This document shows, piece after piece, positions 8,995 to 17,943 of a stretch of 64,000 nucleotides of DNA (positions are counted from its first letter, which is position 1; each line of letters opens with the position of its first letter). The stretch is from Saprospiraceae bacterium (lineage in GTDB: Bacteria > Bacteroidota > Bacteroidia > Chitinophagales > Saprospiraceae). The DNA lies in contig JAIPBE010000016.1 in assembly GCA_021738725.1 (NCBI GenBank), positions 1 through 64,000 of the forward strand, written 5' to 3'. Position numbers and translations under genes: made by a program. Below the pieces are notes generated by a model. That model had not been told where the DNA came from and ran no database searches. It was given only the letters and a program-made list of their open reading frames with translations.

Positions 8995-9783
8995 ATGTAT
9001 CTTGCGGACATGTTTGCACGGTATCTGCTTGTTCCAATTGTCCTGTTTACTCTGGTGGGTTTATATCTGAGTTGGGAGGTTTCGGCTGACTATTCCTGGC
9101 TGATCATAGTGGGGGTTATGCTGGCGGCCACCATTCATGTGTTCAGTCCCCAGATCAACTGGTGGTGGTATATACGTCACCCGAAGGATCTGGATCCGGC
9201 AATGCAGGCTTTTCTCGAGCGATTTGATCTCTATTATCAACAGCTTGGACCCATTGCAAAAACAAGGTTTCGGCATCGGATCGACCTGTTTCTCCTGGGG
9301 AATGAATTTATGCCCCAGGGATGGGATTCAGTACCTGAAGACATTCAGGTACTCATTGCGTCTGCTGGCGTGAAAGTACGGTTGGAGGAGGAAAATTTAC
9401 TCTACTCCAATTGTGAAAAGATCGTGGTCTATCCCATGGCTTTTCCCACACCCATTCATCCGCATGAGTGGCATTCCAGTGAGTGGTTTGCGGAAGATGG
9501 AGTAGTACTCTTTGCGGCAGATGCACTGATGAAAGGAATGATGAATCCGACGAAACATCTCGATCTGGCCATTTACGAATATTGCCGTATCCAAGATGCC
9601 CTGACGGGCTCTGTTACCCATTCTTCGGATGCCGATCCCTGGCCAGAGATTCTGGTTCGGACCGGGTGGGATCAATTAGCAGTACAGGGAATGGTCGGGA
9701 TCCGTGCCGTTGACGGTCATGCCGTGCTGAAAGCCATCTCCTTTCAGCCTCTGTTAGAGGTGAATAGCGGGAGTAAGGTGTAG
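8995..9783 (+). CDS. MtfA/M90-like membrane protein lacking the zinc motif
   Basis: 262 residues. Two N-terminal membrane helices (about residues 9-26 and 34-50) are followed by a soluble domain aligning by eye with the MtfA (M90) zinc peptidase fold: VYPMAFPTP, then HEWHSSEWFAEDGVVLFAADAL. Where M90 enzymes carry HEFAH, this protein has YEYCR (residues 194-198), so both zinc-binding histidines are lost. It is probably a non-catalytic relative. The start is uncertain: 8995 is used here, but TATCTTGCG at 8998 could be a promoter box for a start at 9010 (MFARYLLVP). No operon partners. Confidence 0.65.
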   Translation: MYLADMFARYLLVPIVLFTLVGLYLSWEVSADYSWLIIVGVMLAATIHVFSPQINWWWYIRHPKDLDPAMQAFLERFDLYYQQLGPIAKTRFRHRIDLFLLGNEFMPQGWDSVPEDIQVLIASAGVKVRLEEENLLYSNCEKIVVYPMAFPTPIHPHEWHSSEWFAEDGVVLFAADALMKGMMNPTKHLDLAIYEYCRIQDALTGSVTHSSDADPWPEILVRTGWDQLAVQGMVGIRAVDGHAVLKAISFQPLLEVNSGSKV

Positions 9784-9835
9784 TTGATGTACAACGACCC
9801 TCAAGTTGATCGCCAAGTTGCAAAGGATGAGCCAA

Positions 9836-11992
9836 TCAATTTGGGATGGGATCCGCCTTTTGTTGCCGATGCCAGTTCGCCAGGGCTACTTTGATCTGGC
9901 CGAATCCAATACCAGACGGCAATTTCTGAATAACTGTATTCAACGATTCTGGTCGACCCAGTTCATGCCAACGGGTCAGGATGGCAGACTGATGTTCAGC
10001 TGATAGAAACAGGTCGATATCGAGGTCTTCCCCCTGGTCGATCAACCAGGCGAGATGACCATAGAGGGTCTCCATTCCCAGTCCACGGCTTTGGCTGATC
10101 TCTTCCAGTGAGATACCTGCGTGCAGGTAGTCCAGGGTTTCGAGATAGGTGGCTCCCTTGATGGATTTCACCCATTGTTGGCCATTGCAATAGGCCCTAA
10201 TTTCCTGGAGAATATCGGACCCATAGTGCTGACGCTTGTGGGCTGAAAATCCGGGAATACTTTCCAGTTGAGCAGGAAACAGGGTGGGCACCTCTGCCAT
10301 CGCTGTCAGAGTGGCATCACTAAGCAAGTGGGTCGGGCTGACGCCTTCCTGGTCGGCACGTTGCTTGCGCCAAAGGGAGATGCGGACCAGCAATTCACGA
10401 CGAAAGGCCTGTCGCGGGGTTTCTTTTTGAAAGGATTCTCCCTTTTTCTTTTCCTTGTATTCCACTGGCTCTGTCAACAAGACTCCGGTCCGACCATAGA
10501 GGACATCATCACCCAAAGGCGTGACTTTGAGGCGTCCGTATTCTGTATAATCGATGGACATCAGACCCCTGTCGATCAGTTGGGTGACATATTGTACCCA
10601 ATGGTCACGCGACCAGGCTCTGCCGGCACCATAAGTGCGGATGCGGTCATATCCACCTTGTCGGACCTCCTGATTGTTTGCTCCGCGCAGGATATCAACC
10701 AGAAGCTGCATACCAACTGTCTGCTTGGAACGGGCGACTGCAGATAAGGCGATCTGGGCAATACGGCTTCCATCAAAGGAAGAGACCGGCTGGTCGCATC
10801 GATCGCAGTGCCCACAGCCCAGCTCCGGATGTTCACCAAAATAGGAGAGGATGACATTGGTTCGGCAGGAGGTGGCCTGGGAATAGGAGAACATCCGATC
10901 CAGCTTTTGTACCTGAACCTCTTTGAAGACATCCGGGGCATCGCTGTCCATGATCATCCGACGGTAGGTGTAAACATCGCCGAATCCGGCGAAAAGCAAG
11001 GTACTTGCAGGCAGCCCATCCCGGCCGGCCCGGCCGATCTCCTGGTAATAGCTTTCGATGTTTTTGGGCAGATTGTAGTGGATGATCCAGCGGATATTGG
11101 ATTTGTCGATGCCCATTCCAAAGGCAATGGTGGCACAGATGACCTGAATGTTGTCGCGCTGAAAGTCTTCCTGGACGCGCTCGCGCTCATGCCGATCCAT
11201 CTGAGCATGGTAGTGGGCGGCGTTGATGCCCTCATTCCTCAGCTGGGCAGCGACCTTTTCGGTCGACTTGCGGGACAGGCAGTACACAATCCCTGGTTCA
11301 CCCTGTCGATCGTTGAGAAAACGAAGGATACGGCCCATCCGCTGGGTGGCGGGTTGGACCTCAATATGGAGGTTTTCGCGTTCGAAACTGCCCAGGAAAA
11401 CACTGGCATTGCGCAGGGCGAGCTGTTTGATGATGTCTGCCTGCGTGGCCGGGTCGGCCGTCGCGGTTAGGGCGATGACCGGGACACCTGGCAACCGCTC
11501 CACCACGGCCGAGAGTTGGGCATATTCCGGACGGAAGTCGTTGCCCCACATGGAAACACAGTGTGCTTCATCGATGGCGACCAGCGAAAGTGGCAGGGTG
11601 GTGAGATAGTTCAGAAAGTTGGCCGACATCACTTTTTCAGGAGAAACGTAGAGCAGTTTTACGCTACCGCTGGCGATCTCTTCATGGATACGCTGTTTTT
11701 CGCCACTGTCGAGGGTGCTGTTGATGGCGTGGGCATTGATGCCGTTCGCTCGGAGAGCTTCTACCTGGTCCTTCATCAAAGCGATCAGCGGGGAGATCAC
11801 CAGGGCTACACCTGTTTTCACCAGGGCGGGGATCTGATAGCACAGGGACTTCCCTCCGCCGGTGGGCATGATCACCAGGGCGTCCTGGCCGGACAATACC
11901 TGTTCGATCGCCTCCTGTTGGTGGGGCCGAAATTGACCATATCCAAATACTTCCTGTAGAAGCTGTTGCGGATCCCGGGTTTCCTGTGCCAT
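9836..11992 (-). CDS. recQ: ATP-dependent DNA helicase RecQ
   Basis: 3'-5' DNA helicase for recombination and fork repair, 718 residues. The Walker A TGGGKS is at residues 44-49, and the DEAH box lies in AIDEAHCVSMWGNDFRPEY. The arginine-rich motif VI region ends QEIGRAGRDGLP. The RQC zinc cluster includes LGCGHCDRC. An HRDC domain (LESIPGFSAHKRQHYG) is followed by a C-terminal winged-helix-like segment (ISLEEISQSRGLGMETLYGH). The start MAQETRDPQQLL is supported by a TAGATTTG box 15 bases upstream; 67 upstream in-frame residues are rejected as they lie beyond that box. Confidence 0.96.
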   Translation of the reverse strand: MAQETRDPQQLLQEVFGYGQFRPHQQEAIEQVLSGQDALVIMPTGGGKSLCYQIPALVKTGVALVISPLIALMKDQVEALRANGINAHAINSTLDSGEKQRIHEEIASGSVKLLYVSPEKVMSANFLNYLTTLPLSLVAIDEAHCVSMWGNDFRPEYAQLSAVVERLPGVPVIALTATADPATQADIIKQLALRNASVFLGSFERENLHIEVQPATQRMGRILRFLNDRQGEPGIVYCLSRKSTEKVAAQLRNEGINAAHYHAQMDRHERERVQEDFQRDNIQVICATIAFGMGIDKSNIRWIIHYNLPKNIESYYQEIGRAGRDGLPASTLLFAGFGDVYTYRRMIMDSDAPDVFKEVQVQKLDRMFSYSQATSCRTNVILSYFGEHPELGCGHCDRCDQPVSSFDGSRIAQIALSAVARSKQTVGMQLLVDILRGANNQEVRQGGYDRIRTYGAGRAWSRDHWVQYVTQLIDRGLMSIDYTEYGRLKVTPLGDDVLYGRTGVLLTEPVEYKEKKKGESFQKETPRQAFRRELLVRISLWRKQRADQEGVSPTHLLSDATLTAMAEVPTLFPAQLESIPGFSAHKRQHYGSDILQEIRAYCNGQQWVKSIKGATYLETLDYLHAGISLEEISQSRGLGMETLYGHLAWLIDQGEDLDIDLFLSAEHQSAILTRWHELGRPESLNTVIQKLPSGIGFGQIKVALANWHRQQKADPIPN

Positions 11993-12007
11993 GGGATGGG
12001 TTTGTCG

Positions 12008-12015
12008 CAAATCTA
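12008..12015 (-). promoter_or_regulatory. -7 promoter element of recQ
   Basis: Read on the minus strand, TAGATTTG matches TAnnTTTG, 15 bases upstream of the recQ ATG. It fixes the start at 11992. Confidence 0.6.
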
Positions 12016-12308
12016 AACAAAATGTTTTGAAAAGTAAAAAAGGATTATAGCAGAGGACGGAAAATGTGTTCCTGCGTTCCTGGTTCCTGGATGTCTTCGG
12101 ATTTTGTAATTTAATGAAGGTTGGCTGCTTGCCAGACAAAGGTTCGGGTACCTGTTTAAAAGTCAGTGTGTCCCCCGCTGGCGGGGGTGTCAAAGTGAAT
12201 TGCCATCAGCCATTTCCTTTGACAGGGGTGGACCCGCGAATATCTACAATGTGCCGAATCTGGTATATGGCAAAGGACCAACTTACCGAATACCGAACGC
12301 CGCATATT

Positions 12309-12353
12309 GTCAGGATCAGGATTCACATGATTTGAGGATGAACAGGATGAGGG
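12309..12353. repeat. 45-base direct repeat, copy 1
   Basis: Begins gtcaggatcaggattcaca and ends aacaggatgaggg. Identical to 12502-12546. The pattern resembles the 'caggat...aacaggat' words common in environmental bacterial intergenic DNA. Confidence 0.85.
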
Positions 12354-12501
12354 GTTGGTAAATGGCAGATTAACGAAAACCGAAAATTGTCAGCATCACG
12401 GAATTCGGGATTTCACAAGATGACTTTGTTTTGGTCATTTGAATTTGGTCATTGAGAATTATTTGTGATTTGGTGCTTGGAATTTGGTACTTCCTTACCA
12501 A

Positions 12502-12546
12502 GTCAGGATCAGGATTCACATGATTTGAGGATGAACAGGATGAGGG
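12502..12546. repeat. 45-base direct repeat, copy 2
   Basis: Identical by eye to 12309-12353, with starts 193 bases apart. Confidence 0.85.
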
Positions 12547-12666
12547 TCAAGGGCGAATGGCTGACCTGCTGAACACCGAAGGCCGAATACCACTCCTTCG
12601 AAATATCGAAATAACCCAATAACCAAATAACTTTTTGCTCTGTAAAGGTGCCAAGTAATGGTGGCT

Positions 12667-12674
12667 TACCTTTG
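12667..12674 (+). promoter_or_regulatory. -7 promoter element of the EamA transporter gene
   Basis: TACCTTTG, an exact TAnnTTTG, lies 32 bases upstream of the TTG start of the transporter gene. Confidence 0.6.
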
Positions 12675-12706
12675 CGGGCTTTCTTTCTTCAACGAACGCG
12701 ACTGGA

Positions 12707-13627
12707 TTGTCTACATCTCAACGTACCGGTATTCTCTTTGTCATTGTTGGCAATATCCTCTTTTCGGCAAAGGCCATTTTTGCGAAGCTGATCTATCCGT
12801 ACGGGGTGGATGCCACCACGTTAATGACCTTGCGTCTGGGATTCTCGTTTCCCTTTTTCGCCATGGCCGCGATCTGGGCCTGGTGGAAGAAATCTGATTT
12901 TAGGCTGAGTGCTCAAGACTGGCGGAAGTTATCCCTTTTTGCCTTTTTGGGATATTATGGAGCCAGCTTTCTGAATTTTCTGGGATTGAAGACCGTGTCG
13001 GCTGGACTGGAGCGACTGATCCTGTTTACCTATCCCACCATTGTGGTGGTCCTTTCCTCCCTGTTTCGAAAGATTCCCATCACCAGGCAACAAGGTCTGG
13101 CTCTGATCCTCACATATGGGGGGATCGCTCTTGTGCTTGTGCCCGGTTTGCGGGAGTCGGCCGAGATGGGATGGGGAGCTTTACTCATTCTGGGGAGTTC
13201 CATCTTCTTTGCCTCCTATTTATTGTTGGTTGGCGATACCATTGCTCGTCTGGGGAGTATGCTGTATACCAGTCTGATCATGATGATTGCCGGCTCCATG
13301 ACCTTCATCCACTTTACTCTCACACGATCACTGGCAGATCTGGAGTGGCCCATGGAAGTGTATCTGCTTTTTCTGGGGCTGAGTATTTTTTCAACGGTGA
13401 TCCCGGTCTTTCTGATCTCCGAGGGCATACGCCGTCTGGGCGCAAGCAATACGGCCATCATTGCCAGTATAGGGCCGGTCGCTACCATCGTCCTGGCTTT
13501 CTTCTTCCTGCATGAGCCGATCACAGCTATTCAGCTTGCCGGAACTGCGCTGGTCCTGATCGGGGTCTGGCAGGTAAGCAAGCGATCGGATCGACCATTA
13601 GCAGATACACCGGTGAGGGTGAGGTAG
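12707..13627 (+). CDS. EamA/DMT family transporter
   Basis: 306 residues with about ten hydrophobic helices forming two EamA repeats. Typical segments are TGILFVIVGNILFSAKAIFAKL at the start and ASNTAIIASIGPVATIVLAF in the second repeat. Drug/metabolite transporters of the inner membrane export amino acids and other metabolites; the substrate here is unknown. No in-frame ATG fits the first helix, so a TTG start (MSTSQRTG) is used, placed 32 bases after a -7 box. The gene ends beside a palindromic repeat shared with the convergent GIN gene. Confidence 0.9.
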   Translation: MSTSQRTGILFVIVGNILFSAKAIFAKLIYPYGVDATTLMTLRLGFSFPFFAMAAIWAWWKKSDFRLSAQDWRKLSLFAFLGYYGASFLNFLGLKTVSAGLERLILFTYPTIVVVLSSLFRKIPITRQQGLALILTYGGIALVLVPGLRESAEMGWGALLILGSSIFFASYLLLVGDTIARLGSMLYTSLIMMIAGSMTFIHFTLTRSLADLEWPMEVYLLFLGLSIFSTVIPVFLISEGIRRLGASNTAIIASIGPVATIVLAFFFLHEPITAIQLAGTALVLIGVWQVSKRSDRPLADTPVRVR

Positions 13628-13629
13628 AA

Positions 13630-13775
13630 GGGGAAATCACAAACAGTAAATCCCAAATCCCAAATAAATACGAAGCACCAATTCCCAATGACAAAAACGG
13701 GAGGTCGTTTCGGTCATTGAGATTTCGGATTTTGAATTTGTTTGTGATTTGCTGCTTGGAATTTGTGATTTCCCC
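13630..13775. repeat. Palindromic intergenic element, copy 1
   Basis: A 146-base element with perfect 14-base inverted ends (ggggaaatcacaaa / tttgtgatttcccc) and a central stem 'caatgac...cggtcattg'. It fills exactly the gap between two convergent stop codons, so it may act as a two-way terminator. A related copy lies at 14651-14790 and a fragment near 12430-12495. Confidence 0.75.
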
Positions 13776-14512
13776 TAATTGGCATCGATCACTTCTCCAG
13801 ATCCTGTAATGGTTGTGGAGACACTTGGATTCCCTTTATAGAAAACATTGCCACTGCCGGCAATAAAAATCGACAAGTGATCCCATGCGTACACATAGGC
13901 ATTCCCACTACCGGTGATGCTCACCGTGGCCTCATTGGTCTGAATAGGATAACCCCGATAGTTGCCACTGCCGGTGATTTCAATGGAGAGCGTTTCCAGA
14001 TCAGGGAATGCACCATGACCGATAATATTTCCGCTCCCATGAATGCCAACAGTGAGCTTGGTAGTTCCGGTGACTTCTTGGAGGTTGATGTTTCCCGAAC
14101 CGAGGATGCGCGCAGTCAGATCGGTCTGATCACTGAAGTTATCCATGTCAATATTGCCGGAGCCACTGAGCAGTACCTGATCCAGATCGGGCACGGTGAT
14201 CGTCAGTACGAGGTTGTCATAGTTGTAACATTTGTCATCATCCAGTTGGATCAACCACACTCCGTTGACCACTTTGGTTTCCAGATCGTCGAGGATATTT
14301 TCGTTTCCAATAGCTGTTACTTTCTGAGCAGGTCCCTGGATCAGGTTAACTTCAGCAGCGATCTGCAGATCAATACCAGTAAAGGGATCTACATCTATGG
14401 TTTGAGAGATCAGATCTCCGGTGCCTTTGATGCAGAAATGATCACGAAAACACCCCGTCACAAACAGTGAGGTGAATGCAACCAGGCTCAAAAAAGCTAT
14501 ACCTGTTTTCAT
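13775..14512 (-). CDS. GIN-domain (DUF2807) lipoprotein
   Basis: 245 residues. The signal peptide ends in lipobox VTGC with Cys21, so it is a probable outer membrane or periplasmic lipoprotein. The rest is a DUF2807 'head GIN domain', a beta-helix-like repeat with recurrent G-S-G-N turns (LSGSGNID, ILGSGNIN, IHGSGNII, ITGSGNYR, ITGSGNAY, IAGSGNVF). The family is annotated as putative auto-transporter adhesin, but its role is not established. A second paralogue sits in the ABC operon at 21801-22556. It is monocistronic here. Confidence 0.85.
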   Translation of the reverse strand: MKTGIAFLSLVAFTSLFVTGCFRDHFCIKGTGDLISQTIDVDPFTGIDLQIAAEVNLIQGPAQKVTAIGNENILDDLETKVVNGVWLIQLDDDKCYNYDNLVLTITVPDLDQVLLSGSGNIDMDNFSDQTDLTARILGSGNINLQEVTGTTKLTVGIHGSGNIIGHGAFPDLETLSIEITGSGNYRGYPIQTNEATVSITGSGNAYVYAWDHLSIFIAGSGNVFYKGNPSVSTTITGSGEVIDAN

Positions 14513-14863
14513 CTTGTATGCGTTTGTTTGATTCCAAAACGAATGCCTGTTCGGATGTGTGAGCCATGGGCTTCCATATTGACATTTTTATAACACTTTA
14601 CCTGAATGGATGAAGCGAAGCTTATGTGCAAGTTCTGGGATATAAATGGGCATAGGAAGCACCAAAAATCAAATTCCAAATCCCAAATAAATACAAAGCA
14701 CCAATACGCAATGATCCAAACGAACTTCCGTTTCGGTCATTGGATATTGGGATTTGAAGGTTATTTGATTTTTGAGATTTGTCATTTGTTGTTTTCCTCC
14801 CACCCTTTCCCCACTTGCAACTTGCTTGACAACAGAGTATCTTGGGGTTCTCAATCCCTCCTC
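14513..14863. other. Intergenic region with palindromic element, copy 2
   Basis: 350 bases between a divergent GIN gene and the M28 peptidase gene. From about 14651 to 14790 it holds a diverged copy of the 13630-13775 element, sharing 'aaatcccaaataaatac.aagcaccaat' and 'cgtttcggtcattg'. The M28 frame is open through it, but the residues are not protein-like. TATCTTGG at about 14839 is a weak -7 candidate for the peptidase. Confidence 0.6.
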
Positions 14864-16441
14864 ATGAAAACCTTTTTCTCCCTGGCCATTCTGATGGCCT
14901 TCTCGCTGTCTTTTGTTTCTGCTCAAAATACCGCACCCCAGGTCGTGATCACCAATGTAGCTGTGGATGAACCCTCTCAGGCAGTCTATGTCACCTATGA
15001 TCTGTTGGATCAGGAATATGACCCGTGTGAGGTCTGGTTCGGGATCTCCCTGGATGGGGGTGCGACCTTTTTAGTGGAGAACGGTACTGTTTTCGGGGAT
15101 ATTGGCACAGGGATTCAACCCGGGACAAACCGCCAGATCTCCTGGTTTGCCCAGGATGTGCCCGATCTCTATCAAGCCGTTATTCGGGTGGTCGCTGACG
15201 ATGGTCATCCAGTCGATATCCAGTCCCTTGTGGACCAGGTCGATGAGCCGGGACTGTATGATCGACTCGGCCAGATAGCGATCAAACGGCATCATTCTGC
15301 CGCTCCGTCCGGTCTGGATGAAGTGCGAGATTCCATTCTTTCAGCACTCAACCAATATGGCCTGCAGGTCGAAGAACAACCGACGACCTATCAGGGAGCG
15401 ACATACCCGAATATCCTGGGTCGGCAGGGAGGCTGGGTGCATGAAGACACGACCTATATCGTGGATGCGCATTATGACGGAGTCAGCGCAGGCCCAGGAG
15501 CAGACGATAATGCTACCGGGACGGTTGCTATGATGGAAGTAGCGCGAATTCTGAGCCAGGTGCCATGTCGAAAAAGTCTGCGTTATATCGGTTTTTGCTT
15601 TGAAGAACAGGGTCTGGTGGGCAGTAATCAATATGTCAACAAAGGTGGGATCAAACCCTGGGAGAAGATCAGTGGTGTTCTGAATATGGAAATGATCGGG
15701 TACTTCAGTAACAAGATCAACAGCCAGGATATTCCTCCCGGATTTGATCTGTTGTTTCCAGCTGCAACGGCAGATATCGAAGCACAACTCAATCGGGGTA
15801 ATTTCCTGATCGTGGTGGGAAATGTAGCTTCTCAATCTTTGATCGATACCTATGTTGCGGCGGCTGATCAATACGTTCCCCAACTGCGTACCGTTTCCCT
15901 GGCGGTTCCCGGGAATGGTCAGATCGCTCCAGATCTGCGCCGAAGCGACCACTCACGCTTCTGGGATGATGGCTATCCCGCACTCATGCTGACCGACGGA
16001 GCAGAGACCCGGAACAAGAATTATCATACATCCAAGGATGTCATCGACAGTTTGAATCTGACCTTCTTTGCGCAGAACGTCCGGGCCACCCTGGCCACCG
16101 CAGCGACCCTGGCCGAACCCATGCATGCAGGTATGGATCACTACCAACTGAGTGACCTTGTTGGCATCCAGGATGGTGCCATCTTCGCTTTTCCCTGTGA
16201 AGTCAGGCTTTCTCCCAATCCTGCAAGTGATCAGCTGGTTGTCCAATTTGGAGATTGCACGCTGGACAACCTGACGCTTACCTTGTATACAGCAGATGGC
16301 CGGCGATTGCAAACACAACAGTTGCCAGAAATTACACCGGAAGGAGTCCACTTCTCCTTGAGTGATCAGCCTTCGGGCACCTACTTACTGACCATTCGTA
16401 CCGGGAAGTACCTCACTAGCAGGAGGATCTTTGTCAAATAG
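14864..16441 (+). CDS. Secreted M28 family metallopeptidase with T9SS signal
   Basis: 525 residues. The signal peptide ends SFVSA-QN (about residue 20). A beta-rich N-terminal domain (about 25-115) precedes an M28 aminopeptidase domain with zinc ligands visible in DAHYDGV (H203), GADDNATG (D214) and FEEQG (E247/E248), and a late YHTSKD histidine. M28 enzymes usually remove N-terminal residues from peptides using two zinc ions. The C-terminal ~75 residues (LSPNPASDQLVVQF, then GTYLLTIRTG and RRIFVK) are a type A T9SS sorting domain, so the enzyme is secreted or surface-attached. The start is set by the signal peptide; the 86 upstream in-frame residues cover a repeat. Confidence 0.9.
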   Translation: MKTFFSLAILMAFSLSFVSAQNTAPQVVITNVAVDEPSQAVYVTYDLLDQEYDPCEVWFGISLDGGATFLVENGTVFGDIGTGIQPGTNRQISWFAQDVPDLYQAVIRVVADDGHPVDIQSLVDQVDEPGLYDRLGQIAIKRHHSAAPSGLDEVRDSILSALNQYGLQVEEQPTTYQGATYPNILGRQGGWVHEDTTYIVDAHYDGVSAGPGADDNATGTVAMMEVARILSQVPCRKSLRYIGFCFEEQGLVGSNQYVNKGGIKPWEKISGVLNMEMIGYFSNKINSQDIPPGFDLLFPAATADIEAQLNRGNFLIVVGNVASQSLIDTYVAAADQYVPQLRTVSLAVPGNGQIAPDLRRSDHSRFWDDGYPALMLTDGAETRNKNYHTSKDVIDSLNLTFFAQNVRATLATAATLAEPMHAGMDHYQLSDLVGIQDGAIFAFPCEVRLSPNPASDQLVVQFGDCTLDNLTLTLYTADGRRLQTQQLPEITPEGVHFSLSDQPSGTYLLTIRTGKYLTSRRIFVK

Positions 16442-16505
16442 GACCAAAGCGACTCATATTGACGATCAGATGCCTATCGGTGGGGGAGAAGGCCATCGGA
16501 GAAAC

Positions 16506-16513
16506 TACCTTTG
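16506..16513 (+). promoter_or_regulatory. -7 promoter element of rlmD
   Basis: TACCTTTG, an exact consensus, ends five bases before the rlmD ATG. Transcription would begin at or next to the start codon, implying a leaderless mRNA. Confidence 0.6.
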
Positions 16514-16518
16514 CACCT

Positions 16519-17922
16519 ATGGGAAGACGTAAACGACCCCTGGTGCAGGGAGTGACCATTACCGGATTGGCGGACAAGGGCCGCGGAGTTGGCCGTGATG
16601 AAGCGGGCCGGGTTTATTTTATCAAGGAAACGGCACCTGGTGATGTGGTCAATGTACAGGTATTACGCAAGAAGAAATCCTTTTTCGAAGCGGTCGTCAC
16701 CGAGTATGTTACCATGTCTCCACATCGGGTTAAACCCTTTTGTGAAGACTTTGACTTTTGCGGCGGCTGTTCCTTTCAACATGTCGATTATACCGTCCAA
16801 CTGGCGGAGAAACAACGCCAGGTAGAGGATGCCTTTCGCCGGATCGGGCATATCGATCCCGGGGAAGTGTTGCCCATCCTGGGCTGTCCAGAGACGACAC
16901 ACTATCGGAACAAGCTGGAATTCGGGTTTTCCTGTAAGAAATGGCTGACCCGCGACGAGATCGCTTCGGGGATCACCAACGAGCAGAATGTGCTGGGACT
17001 GCACCCCCAAAAGGCATTTGACAAGATCCTGGATCTGAAAACCTGTCATTTACAGGCCGATCCTTCCGAAGCCATCCGACATGCCTGTCGTCAGATCGGT
17101 CTGGATCAGGACCTTACTTTTTATGATGTGATGGAACATCGGGGGTTCTTGCGCCAGTTGGTGGTGCGGGTGTTCACCACCGGCCAGGTGCTCGTCGTGG
17201 TCGGGTTTGGGGAGGATGATCCCGATAAACGGTATGCCTATATGAAGGAGGTGCTGGCTGCTGTACCACAGATTACCAGCTTGCAGTATTTCGTCAATCA
17301 AAAAATGAACGACTTCTTTCTCGATCTGCCCATCCATGTCTATCATGGTTCACCTCATGTCATCGAGGAACTGGGACATGTCAAGTTTCAGGTGGGTCCC
17401 AAATCTTTTTTCCAGACCAATACCAGACAAGCCCGTCGGTTGTATGATGTGGTGGTGAAATTTGCCGGTCTGACTGGATCAGAGCGGGTATATGACCTGT
17501 ACACTGGATTGGGGAGTATCGCGCTTTACGTGGCTCAATCCTGTTCCTCTATCGTCGGGATCGAGGAGGTTGAAGCGGCCATTGAGGATGCACAGGAGAA
17601 TGCTAAATTGAATGGGATCACCAATGCAACCTTTTATGCCGGAGACGTCAAATTGGTCATGGACAAAGACTTTATGGCTAAATACGGACAACCCGATCTG
17701 TTGATTACAGATCCGCCCCGTGCAGGTATGCATGCGGATGTGGTGGCTGCCATTCGTGAACTGGCTCCACCACGGATCGTTTATGTCAGCTGCAACCCGG
17801 CTACCCAGGCCAGGGACATCAGCTTGCTAGGTGAAGGATATCGGGTGGTTCGTACGCGTGCGGTGGATATGTTCCCCCATACCCACCATGTAGAAAATGT
17901 AGCGCTACTGGAAAAGATCTAA
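16519..17922 (+). CDS. rlmD: 23S rRNA (uracil-C5)-methyltransferase, RlmD/RumA type
   Basis: 467 residues from MGRRKRPLVQG. A TRAM RNA-binding domain covers about residues 8-65. The iron-sulphur cysteine motif CEDFDFCGGCSFQH follows, and the SAM-binding region VYDLYTGLGSIALYVAQ and catalytic region IVYVSCNPATQARD complete the RumA family. It methylates a uridine of 23S rRNA (U1939 in E. coli) at C5 using SAM. The frame extends 20 residues upstream, but a -7 box lies inside that extension, which supports the chosen start. The exact uridine is inferred; related paralogues modify other sites. Confidence 0.9.
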   Translation: MGRRKRPLVQGVTITGLADKGRGVGRDEAGRVYFIKETAPGDVVNVQVLRKKKSFFEAVVTEYVTMSPHRVKPFCEDFDFCGGCSFQHVDYTVQLAEKQRQVEDAFRRIGHIDPGEVLPILGCPETTHYRNKLEFGFSCKKWLTRDEIASGITNEQNVLGLHPQKAFDKILDLKTCHLQADPSEAIRHACRQIGLDQDLTFYDVMEHRGFLRQLVVRVFTTGQVLVVVGFGEDDPDKRYAYMKEVLAAVPQITSLQYFVNQKMNDFFLDLPIHVYHGSPHVIEELGHVKFQVGPKSFFQTNTRQARRLYDVVVKFAGLTGSERVYDLYTGLGSIALYVAQSCSSIVGIEEVEAAIEDAQENAKLNGITNATFYAGDVKLVMDKDFMAKYGQPDLLITDPPRAGMHADVVAAIRELAPPRIVYVSCNPATQARDISLLGEGYRVVRTRAVDMFPHTHHVENVALLEKI

Positions 17923-17927
17923 TCGCC

Positions 17928-17935
17928 TACCTTCG
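17928..17935 (+). promoter_or_regulatory. -7-like element of the 119-residue gene
   Basis: TACCTTCG (one mismatch to TAnnTTTG) ends eight bases before the ATG at 17944, again close to leaderless. Confidence 0.45.
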
Positions 17936-17943
17936 CAGCGAGC

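Larger units (their letters stand above)
12016..12706. other. Repeat-rich intergenic region
   Basis: About 690 bases with no supported gene. Contents: a palindrome 'cccccgctggcggggg' at 12172-12187; two identical 45-base direct repeats (12309-12353 and 12502-12546); a degenerate third copy near 12386-12425; a fragment of the 'tttgtgattt' palindromic element near 12430-12495; and 'ccgaataccgaacg'-type low-complexity words. Open frames here are short and unlike proteins. Confidence 0.6.

Noticed and set aside
12172-12187. Perfect palindrome cccccgctggcggggg
   Set aside because: No T tract on either side, so not called as a terminator; kept only as part of the repeat-rich region.
11993-12193. 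67-residue N-terminal extension of RecQ
   Set aside because: Lies across the -7 box and lacks helicase similarity.
12066-12335. 89-codon frame between recQ and the transporter
   Set aside because: Overlaps repeats and low-complexity DNA.
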